The notes: a model not told the origin generated them from the letters alone. Shown: positions 28,669 to 43,509, numbered from the stretch's first letter. The stretch is 64,000 bases of DNA from Rossellomorea aquimaris (GCF_020171925.1 NZ_JAIVAR010000001.1:62001-126000); one strand, 5' to 3'. Program-made: numbers and translations.

Positions 28669-29527
28669 TAAGATTATCAGCGGATTGAATGAAGAATGGT
28701 CCCGTTCCCAAGTCCAGCAATGGATCAAAGAAGGTCATATCAAGATTGATGATGAAAAGGTCAAGCCTAATTTCAAATGTCCGATAGATTCGACAATCAC
28801 CATTACGATCCCCGAGCCTGAAGAATTGGATGTGGAGCCTGAGGATCTCGACCTTGATATCACGTATGAGGATTCAGATGTCATTGTCGTCAATAAACCT
28901 AAAGGGATGGTCGTACATCCTGCTCCCGGGCATTATACCGGTACGATGGTCAATGGACTCATGCATCATTGTAAAGATCTTTCTGGCATCAACGGCGTTT
29001 TGAGGCCGGGGATTGTCCACCGGATCGATAAAGATACATCAGGACTATTGATGGTGGCGAAAAATGATCATGCGCATGAACATTTGGTCAATCAGTTAGT
29101 AGACAAGACCGTCACACGAAAATACACCGCCATCGTCCACGGAACGATTCCGCATGAATACGGAACGATTGACGCTCCGATCGGAAGGGATCCCAAAGAT
29201 CGTCAAAGCATGGCTGTTGTTGATAACGGGAAGAATGCCGTCACACATTTCAGGGTCATTGAGCGATTTAAGGATTTCACGTTGGTGCAGTGTGAACTGG
29301 AAACCGGTAGAACGCACCAGATCAGGGTGCATATGAAGTATATTGGATATCCCCTAGCAGGAGATCCCAAATATGGTCCAAGAAAGACTCTATCAATCAA
29401 TGGACAGGCACTGCACGCAGGTGTATTGGGCTTCGTGCATCCAAGAACGAATGAATACATGGAGTTTGAAGCCGAACTGCCAGTTGAGTTCAAGGAACTA
29501 CTGATTCAATTGCAAAATAAACATTGA
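28616..29527 (+). CDS. rluD: Large-subunit rRNA pseudouridine synthase, RluD type (YlyB)
   Basis: The enzyme isomerises uridines in 23S rRNA, by homology to RluD. The 303 residues have an N-terminal S4 domain (about 12-75) and the catalytic domain with [11 protein letters not shown] near 135 containing the catalytic aspartate, plus [22 protein letters not shown] (split near 223-244). The ATG at 28616 has AAGGAG upstream and lies inside lspA, so the two are probably translationally coupled. The TTGACA of the pyr promoter overlaps its stop codon. Exact target uridines cannot be inferred. Confidence 0.94.
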   Translation: MEVIQHIIQQNEQGERIDKIISGLNEEWSRSQVQQWIKEGHIKIDDEKVKPNFKCPIDSTITITIPEPEELDVEPEDLDLDITYEDSDVIVVNKPKGMVVHPAPGHYTGTMVNGLMHHCKDLSGINGVLRPGIVHRIDKDTSGLLMVAKNDHAHEHLVNQLVDKTVTRKYTAIVHGTIPHEYGTIDAPIGRDPKDRQSMAVVDNGKNAVTHFRVIERFKDFTLVQCELETGRTHQIRVHMKYIGYPLAGDPKYGPRKTLSINGQALHAGVLGFVHPRTNEYMEFEAELPVEFKELLIQLQNKH

Positions 29528-29552
29528 CAAAACAAAGAACTACCTGTACTAT
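29524..29552 (+). promoter_or_regulatory. SigA promoter of the pyr operon
   Basis: Perfect TTGACA (29524-29529) and TACTAT (29547-29552), spacer 17, overlapping the rluD stop codon. The first PyrR attenuator follows within 20 bases. Confidence 0.8.
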
Positions 29553-29570
29553 TTAGTTAATTGAATAACA

Positions 29571-29687
29571 CCTTTAATACGGTCCCGTGAGGCTGAGAAG
29601 GAAGAGTGTACGACCAATTTTTTTGGCGTGCAATGTTACTAACGATACGTTTACCCTCTCATCTCTACGGTGAGAGGGATTTTTTAT
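29571..29687 (+). promoter_or_regulatory. PyrR attenuator 1, upstream of pyrR
   Basis: The PyrR binding loop CCTTTAATACGGTCCCGTGA with GGCTGAGAAGG (29571-29601) forms the anti-antiterminator. The terminator pairs CCCTCTCA with TGAGAGGG and ends in TTTTTT (29654-29685). When UMP or UTP is high PyrR binds the loop, blocks the antiterminator and stops transcription. Confidence 0.9.
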
Positions 29688-29727
29688 TGAATCACGGAAT
29701 GATCAGTGTTATTTATGAGGAACATGA

Positions 29728-30306
<579 letters not shown>

Positions 30307-30310
30307 TGCA

Positions 30311-30424
30311 GCATCCTTTTAAGAGTGGTCCAGAGAGGCTGACAAAGGATGGGAGATTGAAGTGCGCACAAATGGCCTTCTTATACCCTCTTTGTACCCT
30401 CTTGCAGGACAAAGAGGGTTTTTT
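30311..30424 (+). promoter_or_regulatory. PyrR attenuator 2, between pyrR and pyrP
   Basis: The binding loop CATCCTTTTAAGAGTGGTCC, then AGAGAGGCTGACAAAGGATG (30312-30351), has the consensus GTCCAGAGAGGCT core. The terminator pairs CCCTCTTTGT with ACAAAGAGGG and ends in TTTTTT (30386-30424). Confidence 0.92.
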
Positions 30425-30453
30425 GTTGAGAAACATCCAAAGGAGGAAAAAAA

Positions 30454-31785
30454 ATGAACGAAAATCAAAAGATTGTACTTGATATAGAAGATAGACCGAA
30501 TCCGGGTAAATGGCTCATGTTGAGCATACAGCATCTTTTCGCCATGTTCGGGGCGACGGTACTCGTACCATTCCTGGTGGGGTTGAGCCCTGGAGTGGCA
30601 CTGATCTCAAGCGGACTCGGTACACTGGCGTACCTCTTGATAACGAAAGGAAGAATACCGGCATACCTGGGATCATCGTTTGCATTCATCGCACCGATCC
30701 TTGCAGCGAAAAGCTTCGGAGGTCCGGAGGCTGCAATGGTCGGAAGCTTCCTGGCAGGTATTGTATATGGGATTGTGGCACTACTCATCTCAAAACTTGG
30801 TATCAAGTGGTTGGTACACATCCTGCCACCGGTTGTCGTCGGTCCTGTGATCATGGTAATCGGTCTCGGCTTAGCGGGTACTGCGGTCAACATGGCCATG
30901 TATGAAAATCCTGGTGCCGAAGAATTGGTCTACAGCAATACACATTTCATGGTGGCACTGGCGACACTTGCCATCACGGTAATCTGCTCGATCTACTTCA
31001 AAGGATTTTTAGGGATGGTTCCCATCCTAGCCGGTATCGTGGGAGGCTATACAATCGCGATCTTCGCAGGACTGGTTGATTTCCAGAAGGTAATGGATGC
31101 GCCGGTCTTCCAAATGCCTGATTTCTTTATCCCATTCGTAGACTATACCCCAAGCTTCTCATGGGAAATCGTCTCCATCATGGTTCCTGTCGCGCTTGTG
31201 ACACTGGCAGAACATACAGGGGATCAGATGGTATTGAGTAAAGTGGTTGGACGGAACTTCATTGAGAAACCGGGACTTCACCGTTCAATCTTGGGTGACG
31301 GGGTCGCAACCATGATTGCTTCCATGCTCGGAGGACCGCCAAATACGACATATGGAGAAAACATCGGAGTGTTGGCCATCACGAGAGTATTCAGCGTATT
31401 CGTCATCTCAGGTGCCGCGGTGCTTGCCATCACATTTGGATTCATCGGCAAGATCACAGCGTTAATCGGTACGATTCCACAAGCGGTCATGGGTGGCGTA
31501 TCAATCCTATTATTCGGAATCATCGCTTCAAGCGGACTGCGCATGCTGATCGATAATAAAGTCGATCTTGGAAATAAACGAAACCTAGTGATTTCTTCAG
31601 TCATCCTTGTAATCGGTGTAGGCGGCGCATTCGTAAAAGTGAGTGATGAAGTATCCTTATCCGGGATGGCACTGGCTGCCATCGTAGGGGTCGTGCTTAA
31701 CTTGGTCCTGCCTGGCCGTACTGAAAGTGAAGGAAAGAACAATCTCTTCGAAGAAGAAATTTCTTCAAAGAATGAAGTTGCATAG
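30454..31785 (+). CDS. pyrP: Uracil permease PyrP
   Basis: PyrP imports uracil through the membrane, probably with protons. The 443 residues (435 in B. subtilis) form a nucleobase-cation symporter 2 protein with about 12-14 membrane segments; motifs such as GSSFAFIAPILAA near 73, ALVTLAEHTGDQMVLSKVVGRNF split near 248-270 and GGPPNTTYGENIGVLAITRV split near 291-310 are family landmarks. AAAGGAGG precedes the ATG. Its placement between attenuators 2 and 3 is as in B. subtilis. Confidence 0.97.
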   Translation: MNENQKIVLDIEDRPNPGKWLMLSIQHLFAMFGATVLVPFLVGLSPGVALISSGLGTLAYLLITKGRIPAYLGSSFAFIAPILAAKSFGGPEAAMVGSFLAGIVYGIVALLISKLGIKWLVHILPPVVVGPVIMVIGLGLAGTAVNMAMYENPGAEELVYSNTHFMVALATLAITVICSIYFKGFLGMVPILAGIVGGYTIAIFAGLVDFQKVMDAPVFQMPDFFIPFVDYTPSFSWEIVSIMVPVALVTLAEHTGDQMVLSKVVGRNFIEKPGLHRSILGDGVATMIASMLGGPPNTTYGENIGVLAITRVFSVFVISGAAVLAITFGFIGKITALIGTIPQAVMGGVSILLFGIIASSGLRMLIDNKVDLGNKRNLVISSVILVIGVGGAFVKVSDEVSLSGMALAAIVGVVLNLVLPGRTESEGKNNLFEEEISSKNEVA

Positions 31786-31787
31786 AA

Positions 31788-31913
31788 ACACCTTTTAAGT
31801 TAGTCCAGAGAGTCTAAAAGGGTGAACATGAACATAGCTGTGTGAGCAAAGGCTCCCAGTTCTCTTGAAGTATGTTCAAAACACCCTGTCCACTCTAGAC
31901 AGGGTGTTTTTTT
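31788..31913 (+). promoter_or_regulatory. PyrR attenuator 3, between pyrP and pyrB
   Basis: The binding loop CACCTTTTAAGTTAGTCCAG with AGAGTCTAAAAGGGTG (31789-31824) carries AGTCCAGAGAGTCT. The terminator pairs ACACCCTGTC with GACAGGGTGT and ends in a run of T residues (31881-31913). Confidence 0.92.
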
Positions 31914-31933
31914 ATAGAATAGGGGGCTCTAAG

Positions 31934-32815
31934 ATGAAGAGTTTGTTGACGATGAATGACCTGACGAAAGAAGAAATAATCGGCATCCTTGATCAGGCCG
32001 AAAGGTTTAAGGAAGGGGAAACGTGGAGCCGCGGAACTCATAAAACTGTCGCCAATCTTTTCTTTGAAGCGAGCACCAGAACGAAATGCAGCTTTGAGAT
32101 GGCCGAAAGGAAGCTTGGCCTTGAGGTCATCCCTTTCGAAGCCCATACATCAAGTGTCCAAAAAGGTGAAACCCTCTATGATACGGTTCGCACGCTGGAG
32201 GCGATCGGAGTGGAGACGGTGGTCATCCGACACACGATGGAACGCTACTTCGATGAACTCAAAGGCTTGAAGACAAGGGTGATCAACGGAGGAGATGGAT
32301 GTGGGAATCATCCAACGCAATGTTTACTGGACCTATTGACCATCCGCCAGGAATTTGGTGGCTTCGAAGGTCTTCAAGTGGCGATCATCGGCGATATAGC
32401 ACACAGCCGTGTAGCGCGATCAAATGCAGAAGCACTGGAGAAACTGGGAGCCGAAGTGGTTTTCTCGGGGCCGCGGGAGTGGTTCCCTGGGGAGTATCAA
32501 GAGCGCTTTATGTCGGTAGATGAAAGTATATCGACCTCGGATGCCGTGATGCTTCTGAGAATCCAGCACGAACGTCATCAAAGCACATCCAACTTAACAA
32601 AGGAAGAATATCATAGAAGCTTCGGCTTGACCGAAAGCAGGAAAGAAAGAATGAAAGAAAATAGCATCATCCTTCATCCAGCCCCAGTCAACCGAGGCGT
32701 GGAAATAGCGGATTCACTAGTAGAGTGCGAACAATCTAGGATTTTCAAACAGATGGAAAACGGAGTGTACGTCAGAATGGCCGTGCTGAAGCGGGCATTC
32801 GAGATTAACGAATAG
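31934..32815 (+). CDS. pyrB: Aspartate carbamoyltransferase catalytic subunit PyrB
   Basis: PyrB condenses carbamoyl phosphate with aspartate, the committed step of pyrimidine synthesis. The 293 residues have the carbamoyl phosphate site [16 protein letters not shown] near 51 and conserved [10 protein letters not shown] near 252. I chose ATG at 31934, 10 bases after GGGGG; an in-frame ATG at 31865 lies inside attenuator 3. No regulatory subunit gene (pyrI) follows, as normal in Bacillaceae. pyrC starts 9 bases after the stop. Confidence 0.97.
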   Translation: MKSLLTMNDLTKEEIIGILDQAERFKEGETWSRGTHKTVANLFFEASTRTKCSFEMAERKLGLEVIPFEAHTSSVQKGETLYDTVRTLEAIGVETVVIRHTMERYFDELKGLKTRVINGGDGCGNHPTQCLLDLLTIRQEFGGFEGLQVAIIGDIAHSRVARSNAEALEKLGAEVVFSGPREWFPGEYQERFMSVDESISTSDAVMLLRIQHERHQSTSNLTKEEYHRSFGLTESRKERMKENSIILHPAPVNRGVEIADSLVECEQSRIFKQMENGVYVRMAVLKRAFEINE

Positions 32816-32824
32816 GGGGAATGC

Positions 32825-34114
32825 ATGGTGAATTGGTTCATAAAAAATGCAAGTATCATTGGTGAGAACGGTGAACTTAAAAGGATCGATCTTAAAGTTG
32901 AAGGGACAAAAATCGTAGAGATGGGCGAAAATCTTGAAAACCATGACGTCCCGGAATATCAAGCAGAAGGTTTATTCGTCTCACCGGGGTTCGTGGATTT
33001 GCATGTGCATTTAAGGGAGCCGGGCGGTGAACATAAAGAAACCATTGCCACTGGGACCAAAGCTGCTTCCAAAGGCGGTTTCACGACCATCGCAGCGATG
33101 CCGAATACCCGTCCCGTCCCCGACTCTGTAAATACACTGGAAGCTTTGAAACAAAAGATAGAAGAAACAGCCCACGTCCGTGTCCTTCCATATGCGGCCA
33201 TCACTGAAAGGCAGACGGGGAAGAGTATCAATGACTTATCAGCATTAAAGGAAAGTGGGGCGTTTGCCTTCACGGATGACGGAGTGGGGGTCCAATCGGC
33301 TGGGACAATGCTTGAAGCGATGAGGCAGGCAGCGGCGATCGGTGCTTCGGTCGTGGCACATTGTGAAGAGAATACGCTGATCAACAAAGGATCAGTTCAC
33401 GAAGGGAAATTTTCCAAGAAGCATGAAATTGCAGGAATTCCTTCGGTATGCGAATCCGTACATATCGCAAGGGATGTATTACTCGCCGAAGCTGCGGGGG
33501 TTCATTATCATGTCTGCCATATTTCAACGAAAGAATCCGTCAGGACAGTGAGGGATGCCAAAAAAGCGGGAATCAATGTAACAGCGGAAGTCACTCCGCA
33601 TCACCTGCTTCTTTGTGAAGATGATATACCTGGGCTTGACCCGAATTTCAAGATGAATCCACCGCTAAGAAGCAAAGAAGATCGGGATGCATTGATAGAA
33701 GGACTGCTCGATGGCACCATCGATTTCATTGCAACCGATCATGCACCACATACACAAGCAGAAAAGTCAGAAGGCATGCAGCTTGCCCCATTTGGGATTG
33801 TCGGTTTGGAAACGGCTTTCCCCCTACTCTATACGGGGTTTGTTGAAAAAGGGATTTTCACCCTCGATCAACTGATTGACTGGTTGACAATCAAGCCTTG
33901 TGAGGCATTCAATCTGCCTTACGGTAAGTTGGAAGTGGGTGGGGATGCAGATTTTACACTGATCGATCTATCAGGACAACATGCAGTAAACCCTGCAGAT
34001 TTTCTGTCAAAAGGTAAAAATACGCCATTCAGCGGCTGGGAGTGCAAAGGGTGGCCGGTCGCAACGTTTTATCAAGGATCACTTGTATGGAATGAAGGAG
34101 GAAATGAAGAATGA
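32825..34114 (+). CDS. pyrC: Dihydroorotase PyrC
   Basis: PyrC closes carbamoyl aspartate to dihydroorotate using bound zinc. The 429-residue protein belongs to the amidohydrolase superfamily: the metal motif [16 protein letters not shown] is near 58-73, HCEEN near 179, [13 protein letters not shown] near 220-232, and the catalytic aspartate in ATDHAPHT near 303. GGGGGAATGC lies directly before the ATG. Its end overlaps the pyrAA start by four bases (ATGA). Confidence 0.97.
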   Translation: MVNWFIKNASIIGENGELKRIDLKVEGTKIVEMGENLENHDVPEYQAEGLFVSPGFVDLHVHLREPGGEHKETIATGTKAASKGGFTTIAAMPNTRPVPDSVNTLEALKQKIEETAHVRVLPYAAITERQTGKSINDLSALKESGAFAFTDDGVGVQSAGTMLEAMRQAAAIGASVVAHCEENTLINKGSVHEGKFSKKHEIAGIPSVCESVHIARDVLLAEAAGVHYHVCHISTKESVRTVRDAKKAGINVTAEVTPHHLLLCEDDIPGLDPNFKMNPPLRSKEDRDALIEGLLDGTIDFIATDHAPHTQAEKSEGMQLAPFGIVGLETAFPLLYTGFVEKGIFTLDQLIDWLTIKPCEAFNLPYGKLEVGGDADFTLIDLSGQHAVNPADFLSKGKNTPFSGWECKGWPVATFYQGSLVWNEGGNEE

Positions 34115-35202
34115 AGAGACAACTCATATTGGATGACGGAACAATATTCATCGGCAAAGGTTTTGGGGCAGATAAAGAAACAATCGGGGAAGTTGTATTC
34201 AATACAAGTATGACAGGCTATCAGGAAATTCTCTCGGATCCTTCATATTGCGGGCAAATGGTGACATTGACTTACCCTTTAATAGGAAACTACGGAATCA
34301 ACCGTGATGACTTTGAATCGATCACGCCTGCGATCAAAGCGTTCATCGTGAGGGAAGAAGCAGACTTCCCTTCCAATTGGAGAAATGAATCCACATTGGA
34401 TGAATTATTGAAAGTGAAAGGGATCCCTGGAATCTCAGGCATCGATACGAGAAAATTGACGAGGATCATCCGACAGCATGGAACGATGAAGGGAATCATC
34501 TGCGATGCAGCGGCAGACGTTAACGAGACACTTGGTAAGCTTCGGGGAACATCGCTTGCGACAGATCAGGTGGAACAAGTCTCGACCAAGACACCTTACG
34601 CCAGTCCAGGAAGAGGGTTCAGGGTAGTCTTGATGGATTTCGGGATGAAGCATGGAATATTAAGGGAACTGAATAAGCGAGATTGTGACGTCGTTGTTGT
34701 CCCTTATCATACTTCAGCAGAAGAAATCCGTAGACTGCAGCCGGATGGTATCATGCTGTCAAATGGTCCTGGAGACCCGAAGGATGTGCCGGAAGCGATC
34801 CAAACCATCAGGGAATTGGTAGGGGAAATCCCGCTATTCGGAATCTGCCTTGGTCACCAGTTATTCGCACTCGCATGCGGAGGCGATTCGTTCAAGATGA
34901 AGTTTGGTCACCGTGGAGGTAACCATCCAGTGAAGGACTTGAGAAGCGGGAAAGTAGCATTAACATCCCAAAATCATGGTTATGCCGTGGACGAAAAATC
35001 ACTTGCAGATACCAGACTAGAGGTAACGCACATCGCCATCAATGATGGAACAGTAGAAGGGTTGAAACACCTTGATTACCCTGCTTTCACTGTTCAATAT
35101 CATCCGGAAGCATCACCTGGACCTGAGGACTCAAATTATTTATTCGATGATTTCCTGACATTAATGGAAGAAGAAAAGAAGGGGGAGCTTACAAATGCCT
35201 AA
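34111..35202 (+). CDS. pyrAA: Carbamoyl phosphate synthase small subunit (pyrimidine-specific)
   Basis: This glutamine amidotransferase subunit supplies ammonia to the large subunit. The 363 residues have an N-terminal CPSase domain and a class I glutamine amidotransferase domain with the nucleophile Cys246 in [15 protein letters not shown] and the His-Glu pair in [12 protein letters not shown] near 330. It overlaps pyrC by four bases and pyrAB by eight. The location in the PyrR-controlled operon indicates the pyrimidine-repressed isoenzyme; an arginine-linked copy may exist elsewhere. Confidence 0.97.
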   Translation: MKRQLILDDGTIFIGKGFGADKETIGEVVFNTSMTGYQEILSDPSYCGQMVTLTYPLIGNYGINRDDFESITPAIKAFIVREEADFPSNWRNESTLDELLKVKGIPGISGIDTRKLTRIIRQHGTMKGIICDAAADVNETLGKLRGTSLATDQVEQVSTKTPYASPGRGFRVVLMDFGMKHGILRELNKRDCDVVVVPYHTSAEEIRRLQPDGIMLSNGPGDPKDVPEAIQTIRELVGEIPLFGICLGHQLFALACGGDSFKMKFGHRGGNHPVKDLRSGKVALTSQNHGYAVDEKSLADTRLEVTHIAINDGTVEGLKHLDYPAFTVQYHPEASPGPEDSNYLFDDFLTLMEEEKKGELTNA

Positions 35203-38200
35203 ACGTACAGATATTAAAAGCATCTTAGTAATCGGGAGTGGACCGATCATCATAGGTCAGGCAGCGGAATTCGATTATGCAGGGACACAAGCTTGTATTG
35301 CCTTGAAAGAAGAGGGATACAGGGTCATACTGGTCAATTCGAATCCTGCGACGATCATGACAGACGCCGAGATGGCCGACAAGGTCTATATTGAGCCCCT
35401 GACACTTGAATTTGTCAGCAGAATCATCCGAAAAGAACGCCCTGATGCCTTATTGCCTACATTGGGCGGTCAGACCGGGTTGAACATGGCAGTCGAGTTA
35501 TCGAAATCAGGTGTACTGGAAGAATGTAACGTGGAGATTCTTGGTACGAAACTCTCTGCCATCGAAAAAGCAGAAGATCGAGACTTATTCAGAAACTTGA
35601 TGAGAGAGCTTAATGAACCGGTACCTGAAAGTGAAATCATCAGAAGCGTAGAGGAAGCATTTGAGTTCGTGGACGGTGTAGGCTTTCCGGTCATCGTAAG
35701 ACCAGCTTACACGCTTGGAGGGACAGGCGGAGGAATCTGTCATAATGAACAGGAATTGATAGAAATCGTAACTTCAGGATTGAAATATAGCCCAGTGACC
35801 CAGTGTCTTCTTGAAAAGAGTATCGCAGGGTATAAAGAAATCGAATACGAAGTGATGAGAGATGCCGCGGACAATGCGATCGTGGTGTGTAACATGGAAA
35901 ACATCGACCCTGTCGGGATCCATACAGGGGATTCCATCGTGGTGGCACCGAGTCAGACATTAAGTGATCGTGAGTATCAAATGCTCAGAAATACAAGCTT
36001 GAAAATCATCCGTGAACTTGGGATCGAAGGAGGGTGTAACGTTCAATTGGCCCTGGATCCCGACAGTTTCCAATATTACATCATTGAAGTGAATCCAAGG
36101 GTGAGCAGGTCCTCGGCACTCGCTTCAAAAGCTACGGGTTATCCGATTGCGAAGCTCGCAGCGAAGATTGCCGTCGGACTCACACTGGATGAAATGATGA
36201 ATCCTGTAACAGGAAAAACGTATGCAGCCTTTGAACCTGCCCTTGATTATGTCGTAACGAAAATTCCACGCTGGCCATTTGACAAGTTCGAGGCAGCAAA
36301 ACGAAATCTCGGTACACAAATGAAAGCAACAGGTGAAGTGATGGCGATCGGAAGAACGTTCGAAGAATCGCTCCTGAAAGCAGTCCGTTCACTAGAGAGC
36401 AATACGTACCATCTAGAGTTGAGTGATAGTGACCAAATGACAGATGACTGGATCGAAAAAAGAATCCGAAAAGCCGGGGATGAGCGTCTCTTCTATGTTG
36501 GCGAGGCTCTCAGGAGGGGCGTAACGATCCAAACAATCCATGAGTGGAGCAAGATCGACCTTTTCTTCCTCCACAAAATGAATAGAATTGTAGAGTTCGA
36601 GAGGGAATTAAGGGACCATCCATTTAACCTGGAACTGGCTGAAAAAGCAAAAGGCATGGGCTTCTCTGATATAACGGTTGCGAAACTGTGGGGATGTCCA
36701 GAACATGAAATCTATCAATGGAGAAAAGAAAACGGACTCATCCCTGTGTACAAAATGGTTGACACCTGTGCAGCTGAATTTGAATCAGAAACGCCATACT
36801 TCTATGGAACGTATGAGGAGGAAAATGAATCCAAGGTAACCAAAAGAGAAAGTGTCATTGTCCTCGGATCTGGACCGATCCGCATCGGCCAGGGAGTGGA
36901 ATTTGATTATGCGACGGTCCATTCGGTATGGGCGATTAAAGAAGCCGGATATGAAGCCATCATCGTAAACAATAACCCTGAAACGGTATCCACGGATTTC
37001 AGCATATCAGATAAATTGTACTTCGAACCGCTTACAGTGGAAGATGTGATGCACATCATCGATCTTGAGAAGCCTAAAGGAGTCGTGGTTCAATTCGGGG
37101 GACAAACCGCGATAAACCTGGCAGAGGAATTGGTGAACAGGGGCGTCAAGATCCTAGGGACTTCACTTGAGGATCTCGACCGTGCGGAGAACAGGGATAA
37201 ATTCGAACACACATTGCACGAATTAGGGATCCCCCAACCCCAAGGGAAAACAGCCGTATCGGTTGAAGGGGCACTTGAAATTGCTGAATCAATCGGATAT
37301 CCGGTACTCGTTAGACCTTCCTATGTACTCGGTGGAAGAGCAATGGAGATTGTGTATAGAAGGGAAGAGCTCCTTCACTATATGGAAAACGCGGTCAAGG
37401 TCAATCCTCAGCATCCTGTTTTGATTGACAGATATCTGATCGGGAAAGAAATTGAAGTGGATGCGATTTCAGACGGAGTCGACGTTGTTGTCCCGGGGAT
37501 CATGGAGCACATTGAACGTGCAGGGGTCCACTCAGGGGATTCGATTGCTGTGTACCCGCCACAACAGCTGACGCAGGAACAGAAAGAAATGTTAGTGGAT
37601 TACACAATCCGCCTGGCAAAAGGCTTGAACATCGTCGGTTTGCTAAACATTCAATATGTCATTTCCAAAGGTGAAATCTTCGTACTGGAAGTGAACCCGC
37701 GTTCAAGCAGGACGGTGCCGTTCATCAGTAAAATCACGAACGTGCCGATGGCGAATATGGCGACAAAAGCGATTCTCGGGATATCTTTGAAGGACCAAGG
37801 ATATGAAACCGGCTTGATTCCTGAAAAGCAAGGAGTATACGTGAAAGTACCGGTATTCTCTTTTGCGAAGCTGAGAAGGGTTGATATCACGCTCGGTCCT
37901 GAAATGAAATCCACAGGGGAAGTCATGGGGAAAGACTTAACGTTAGAAAAAGCACTGTACAAAGGAATGGTAGCAGCGGGGATGGAAATGAAGGAGTACG
38001 GTTCCGTATTGATGACAGTGGCGGATAAAGATAAAGATGAAGCGGTGTTATTAGCGAAACGCTTCGTGAATATCGGTTACGGGATCCTGGCTACGAAAGG
38101 GACCGCTGAACATTTAGCAAAAGAAGGGATCGCTGTCAAGGAAGTCGATAAAATCGGTTCTGAAGGACCTACCTTACTTGACATCATTCAAAGCGGAGAG

Positions 38201-38403
38201 ACACAGTTTGTCATCAACACGCTTACAAAAGGGAAGCAGCCGGCTCGTGACGGTTTCAGGATCAGACGCGAATCCGTTGAAAATGGGGTCCCATGTCTCA
38301 CATCCTTGGATACAGCAGAGGCCATTTTACGGGTAATCGAATCAATGACATTTTCAGCAGAGGCACTTCCAGCACAGCAGGAGAAAAGAGAGGCGGTCCA
38401 TCA

Positions 38404-38407
<4 letters not shown>
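35195..38407 (+). CDS. pyrAB: Carbamoyl phosphate synthase large subunit (pyrimidine-specific)
   Basis: The 1070-residue large subunit makes carbamoyl phosphate from bicarbonate, ammonia and two ATP. Two homologous ATP-grasp halves are visible: the first opens with [20 protein letters not shown] (split near 12-31) and the second with [20 protein letters not shown] (split near 558-577). The C-terminal MGS-like allosteric domain (about 940-1055) binds effectors. GGGGGAGC precedes the ATG, which lies within pyrAA. Its stop overlaps the pyrK ATG (ATGA). Confidence 0.98.
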
Positions 38408-40796
<2,389 letters not shown>

Positions 40797-40800
<4 letters not shown>

Positions 40801-41420
40801 ATCAAGAAATCGCCAAACAACTATTAGAAATAGAAGCCGTCTTTTTAAATCCTGCAGAGCCATTTACATGGTCATCTGGGATCAAGTCGCCGATTTATTG
40901 TGATAACCGGTTGACGATGTCTTATCCAGCGGTGAGGAATGAAATCTCAAGCGGCCTCACGGAAATCATTAAAACGCACTATCCGGAAGTAGAAGTGATT
41001 GCGGGTACGGCTACGGCAGGGATTCCTCATGCAGCATGGGTGAGTGAGAAATTAAACCTCCCGATGTGTTATGTCCGTAGCAAGGCGAAAGCACATGGCA
41101 AAGGAAATCAGATAGAAGGGAAAGTGGCTGCAGGTCAAAAAGTCGTCGTGGTGGAGGATCTTATTTCAACAGGCGGCAGCTGCATCACGGCAGTCGAAGC
41201 ATTAAGAGAAGCAGGGTGTGAGGTATTGGGGGTTGCAGCCATCTTTACATATGAACTTCAAAAAGGCAAAAAGATGCTGGAGGAACATGACATTAACGCA
41301 CATGCCTTGTCGGATTACACAAGCTTACTCTCTGTCGCACTTCAACGTTCCATCATCAGAGAAGAAGAGCTGGAAGAATTGAATAAGTGGAAGGAAAATC
41401 CCGAAGCATGGGGTAAATAG
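40797..41420 (+). CDS. pyrE: Orotate phosphoribosyltransferase PyrE
   Basis: PyrE joins orotate to PRPP to give OMP. The 207-residue type I PRTase has the PRPP loop [21 protein letters not shown] (split near 116-136) and the hood region with [12 protein letters not shown] near 23. It overlaps pyrF by four bases. It is the last gene of the operon and is followed by a terminator. Confidence 0.97.
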
Positions 41421-41423
41421 AAG

Positions 41424-41452
41424 GAAGCAGCTCATTATGAGTTGCTTTTTTT
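41424..41452 (+). terminator. Terminator of the pyr operon
   Basis: GCAGCTCA pairs with TGAGTTGC around TTA, followed by seven T residues. Confidence 0.88.
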
Positions 41453-41508
41453 ACTATCAGACTTATTTAGGAGATTGTTGAGACAAAGAGTGTTTAACTA
41501 AGCATACT

Positions 41509-41546
41509 AAAAAGCGCTTTTACCGAAGGTTGTGGTAAAAGCGCTT
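41509..41546 (-). terminator. Terminator of rqcH (minus strand)
   Basis: On the minus strand AAGCGCTTTTACC pairs with GGTAAAAGCGCTT, followed by a short T-run. It lies 7 bases beyond the rqcH stop and faces the pyr terminator. Confidence 0.85.
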
Positions 41547-41552
41547 CTTTCT

Positions 41553-43256
41553 TTACTCTTTTAGTGACCGAACGAGGTCGAGATCTGGAGTGACGTAAAC
41601 GGTTTGCTGTCCTTCATAGATGACAAACCCCGGTTTAGCCCCTTTCGGCTTTTTGACCTGTCTGACGGCGGTGAAATCGACAGGAACCGAACTGGACTCC
41701 CTTGCTTTGCTGAAATAGGCAGCGATATTTGCCGCCTCCTTGATTGTTTGCTCGGAGGGGTCATTACTTTTAATGACAACATGTGAACCAGGGATGTCTT
41801 TCGTATGCAGCCAAATATCATCCTTGCCCGCAGCTTTATTCGTCAAGTAATCATTTTGTTTATTATTTTTACCAACCAGGATTTGTGTGCCATCACTTGA
41901 ACGATATTTTTCAAGAATAGGCTTCACATTTGTCTTTTTCTTTTTGTTCTGTTTACGGGCTTTAAGGTAGCCTTCTTCTTCCAGCTCTTCACGGATTTCC
42001 TCAACATCCTTCGTTGATGCTGACTCCAGCTGCTGCATCAAACGCTCCAGGTAAATGATCTCGTCTTCTGCTTTGTTGATTTGCTCATTGACGATTTCAA
42101 TCGCGTTCTTCGCCTTTTGGTAGCGGGAGAAATATAGTTGAGCGTTCTCAGAAGGGGATTTTTGTGGGTTAAGCGGGATGGTGATGCTGCCACCGTCCTC
42201 GTCATAATAATTTACCACACTGACTTCGGTCATCCCCCTTTCAACGGCATAGAGATTTGACGTCAGGAGTTCCCCCAGCAATTGATAGCGGTCGGCCTGT
42301 TCGGCATCCTTCAAAGTTTGTTTCAGCTTTTCTATTTTATTGACGTTCTTATCCCGTTCATTTCGGATGAACCGCTCGAGATCATTTCCTTGCTGTTTCA
42401 CACGGTCCCTGGCCGCTTTTTGATGGAAGAAACGATCCAGTAGTTCACTTAATGAAGGAAAGGCAAGTTCCTCTCCTTCCACATGATCTAGACGGGCCCA
42501 GTAAAATACTTCTTTCTCCCCGATGATGAGCGTGGGGGATATCTGATGATCTTTCGCTTTTCCTACTAAATCAAGGAAAGACTGGGCGATTGCAGCCTGC
42601 TTGCCAAGCCCCGCATGCTCGATGACCTCTTTGGCAAATAGCGGGGAAATTCCCGCAAATGATTGAACGATTTGTTTATCAAGCTTCCCTGCATTGAAGT
42701 CGAGGGCTCTCAATACATCTTCTTCTGTTGCTTCAAGGGGATTTCCCTTATCCTGCCGTGGAGGCATGACGTATTCATGACCAGGTAGCACCGTACGATG
42801 AGTATTCATGCTTGGCGATATATGCTTTATACTGTCAAGGATCATGTTTCGTTCTTTATCGACCAAGATGATATTGCTGTGTCTCCCCATCACTTCGACG
42901 ATCAGCTGCTTATACGAAACATCCCCGATCTCATTTCTTCCTTTAACCTCGAATACAATCATCCGGTCGAGTTCAGATTGTCTGATATCCTCAATGATGT
43001 ACCCTTCCAAATGCTTGCGGAGGAGCATGCAGAACATAGGGGGAACAGACGGGTTCTCGTACTCTTCCTTCGTCAACTGCACTCGTGAATAACTGGGGTG
43101 GGCAGATAAAAGAAGCTTATGATTCTTCCCGTTCGCCCGTACGACCATGATGATCTCATTCTTATAAGGCTGGTGAACCTTATTGATCCTTCCATTCATA
43201 ACGGCCTCTTTCAACTCAAATACCATCGCTCTCGTAAACAATCCATCAAATGACAT
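41553..43256 (-). CDS. rqcH: Ribosome quality control factor RqcH (NFACT family, YloA)
   Basis: RqcH binds stalled 50S subunits carrying peptidyl-tRNA and directs addition of C-terminal alanine tails that mark the chain for degradation. The 567 residues comprise NFACT-N (about 1-210, starting [17 protein letters not shown]), a helix-hairpin-helix region, a coiled-coil stretch (about 280-430) and NFACT-R (about 445-560 with [17 protein letters not shown]). I chose the ATG at 43256, 9 bases from AGAGG; the ATG three codons earlier is too close. It is the only clear minus-strand gene in the window. Older annotation calls it fibronectin-binding protein. Confidence 0.95.
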   Translation of the reverse strand: MSFDGLFTRAMVFELKEAVMNGRINKVHQPYKNEIIMVVRANGKNHKLLLSAHPSYSRVQLTKEEYENPSVPPMFCMLLRKHLEGYIIEDIRQSELDRMIVFEVKGRNEIGDVSYKQLIVEVMGRHSNIILVDKERNMILDSIKHISPSMNTHRTVLPGHEYVMPPRQDKGNPLEATEEDVLRALDFNAGKLDKQIVQSFAGISPLFAKEVIEHAGLGKQAAIAQSFLDLVGKAKDHQISPTLIIGEKEVFYWARLDHVEGEELAFPSLSELLDRFFHQKAARDRVKQQGNDLERFIRNERDKNVNKIEKLKQTLKDAEQADRYQLLGELLTSNLYAVERGMTEVSVVNYYDEDGGSITIPLNPQKSPSENAQLYFSRYQKAKNAIEIVNEQINKAEDEIIYLERLMQQLESASTKDVEEIREELEEEGYLKARKQNKKKKTNVKPILEKYRSSDGTQILVGKNNKQNDYLTNKAAGKDDIWLHTKDIPGSHVVIKSNDPSEQTIKEAANIAAYFSKARESSSVPVDFTAVRQVKKPKGAKPGFVIYEGQQTVYVTPDLDLVRSLKE

Positions 43257-43296
43257 AACCAACATCCTCTTTAAAATAACGTATTTTATGTTTTTC

Positions 43297-43326
43297 TTTA
43301 TACCTGCACTATTATCAGCTGATCAA
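43297..43326 (-). promoter_or_regulatory. Candidate SigA promoter of rqcH
   Basis: On the minus strand TTGATC (43326-43321) and TATAAA (43302-43297) are separated by 18 bases, about 40 bases before the start codon. Confidence 0.45.
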
Positions 43327-43509
43327 TATCAGACTTTTTTGATTTACATCGACCGCTGCTCTAAATAAATAAGTAAAAACTCATCTGTGAAAAAATCAAA
43401 AAATATATTAGTTGATTTTTATTAATGTACTTCCTAATCAAAACTCAGTTCCTTTAACTATAAGCTTTGTCCATATGAAAAAGCTAATTCTTGAATTCTC
43501 AAATCTCCA

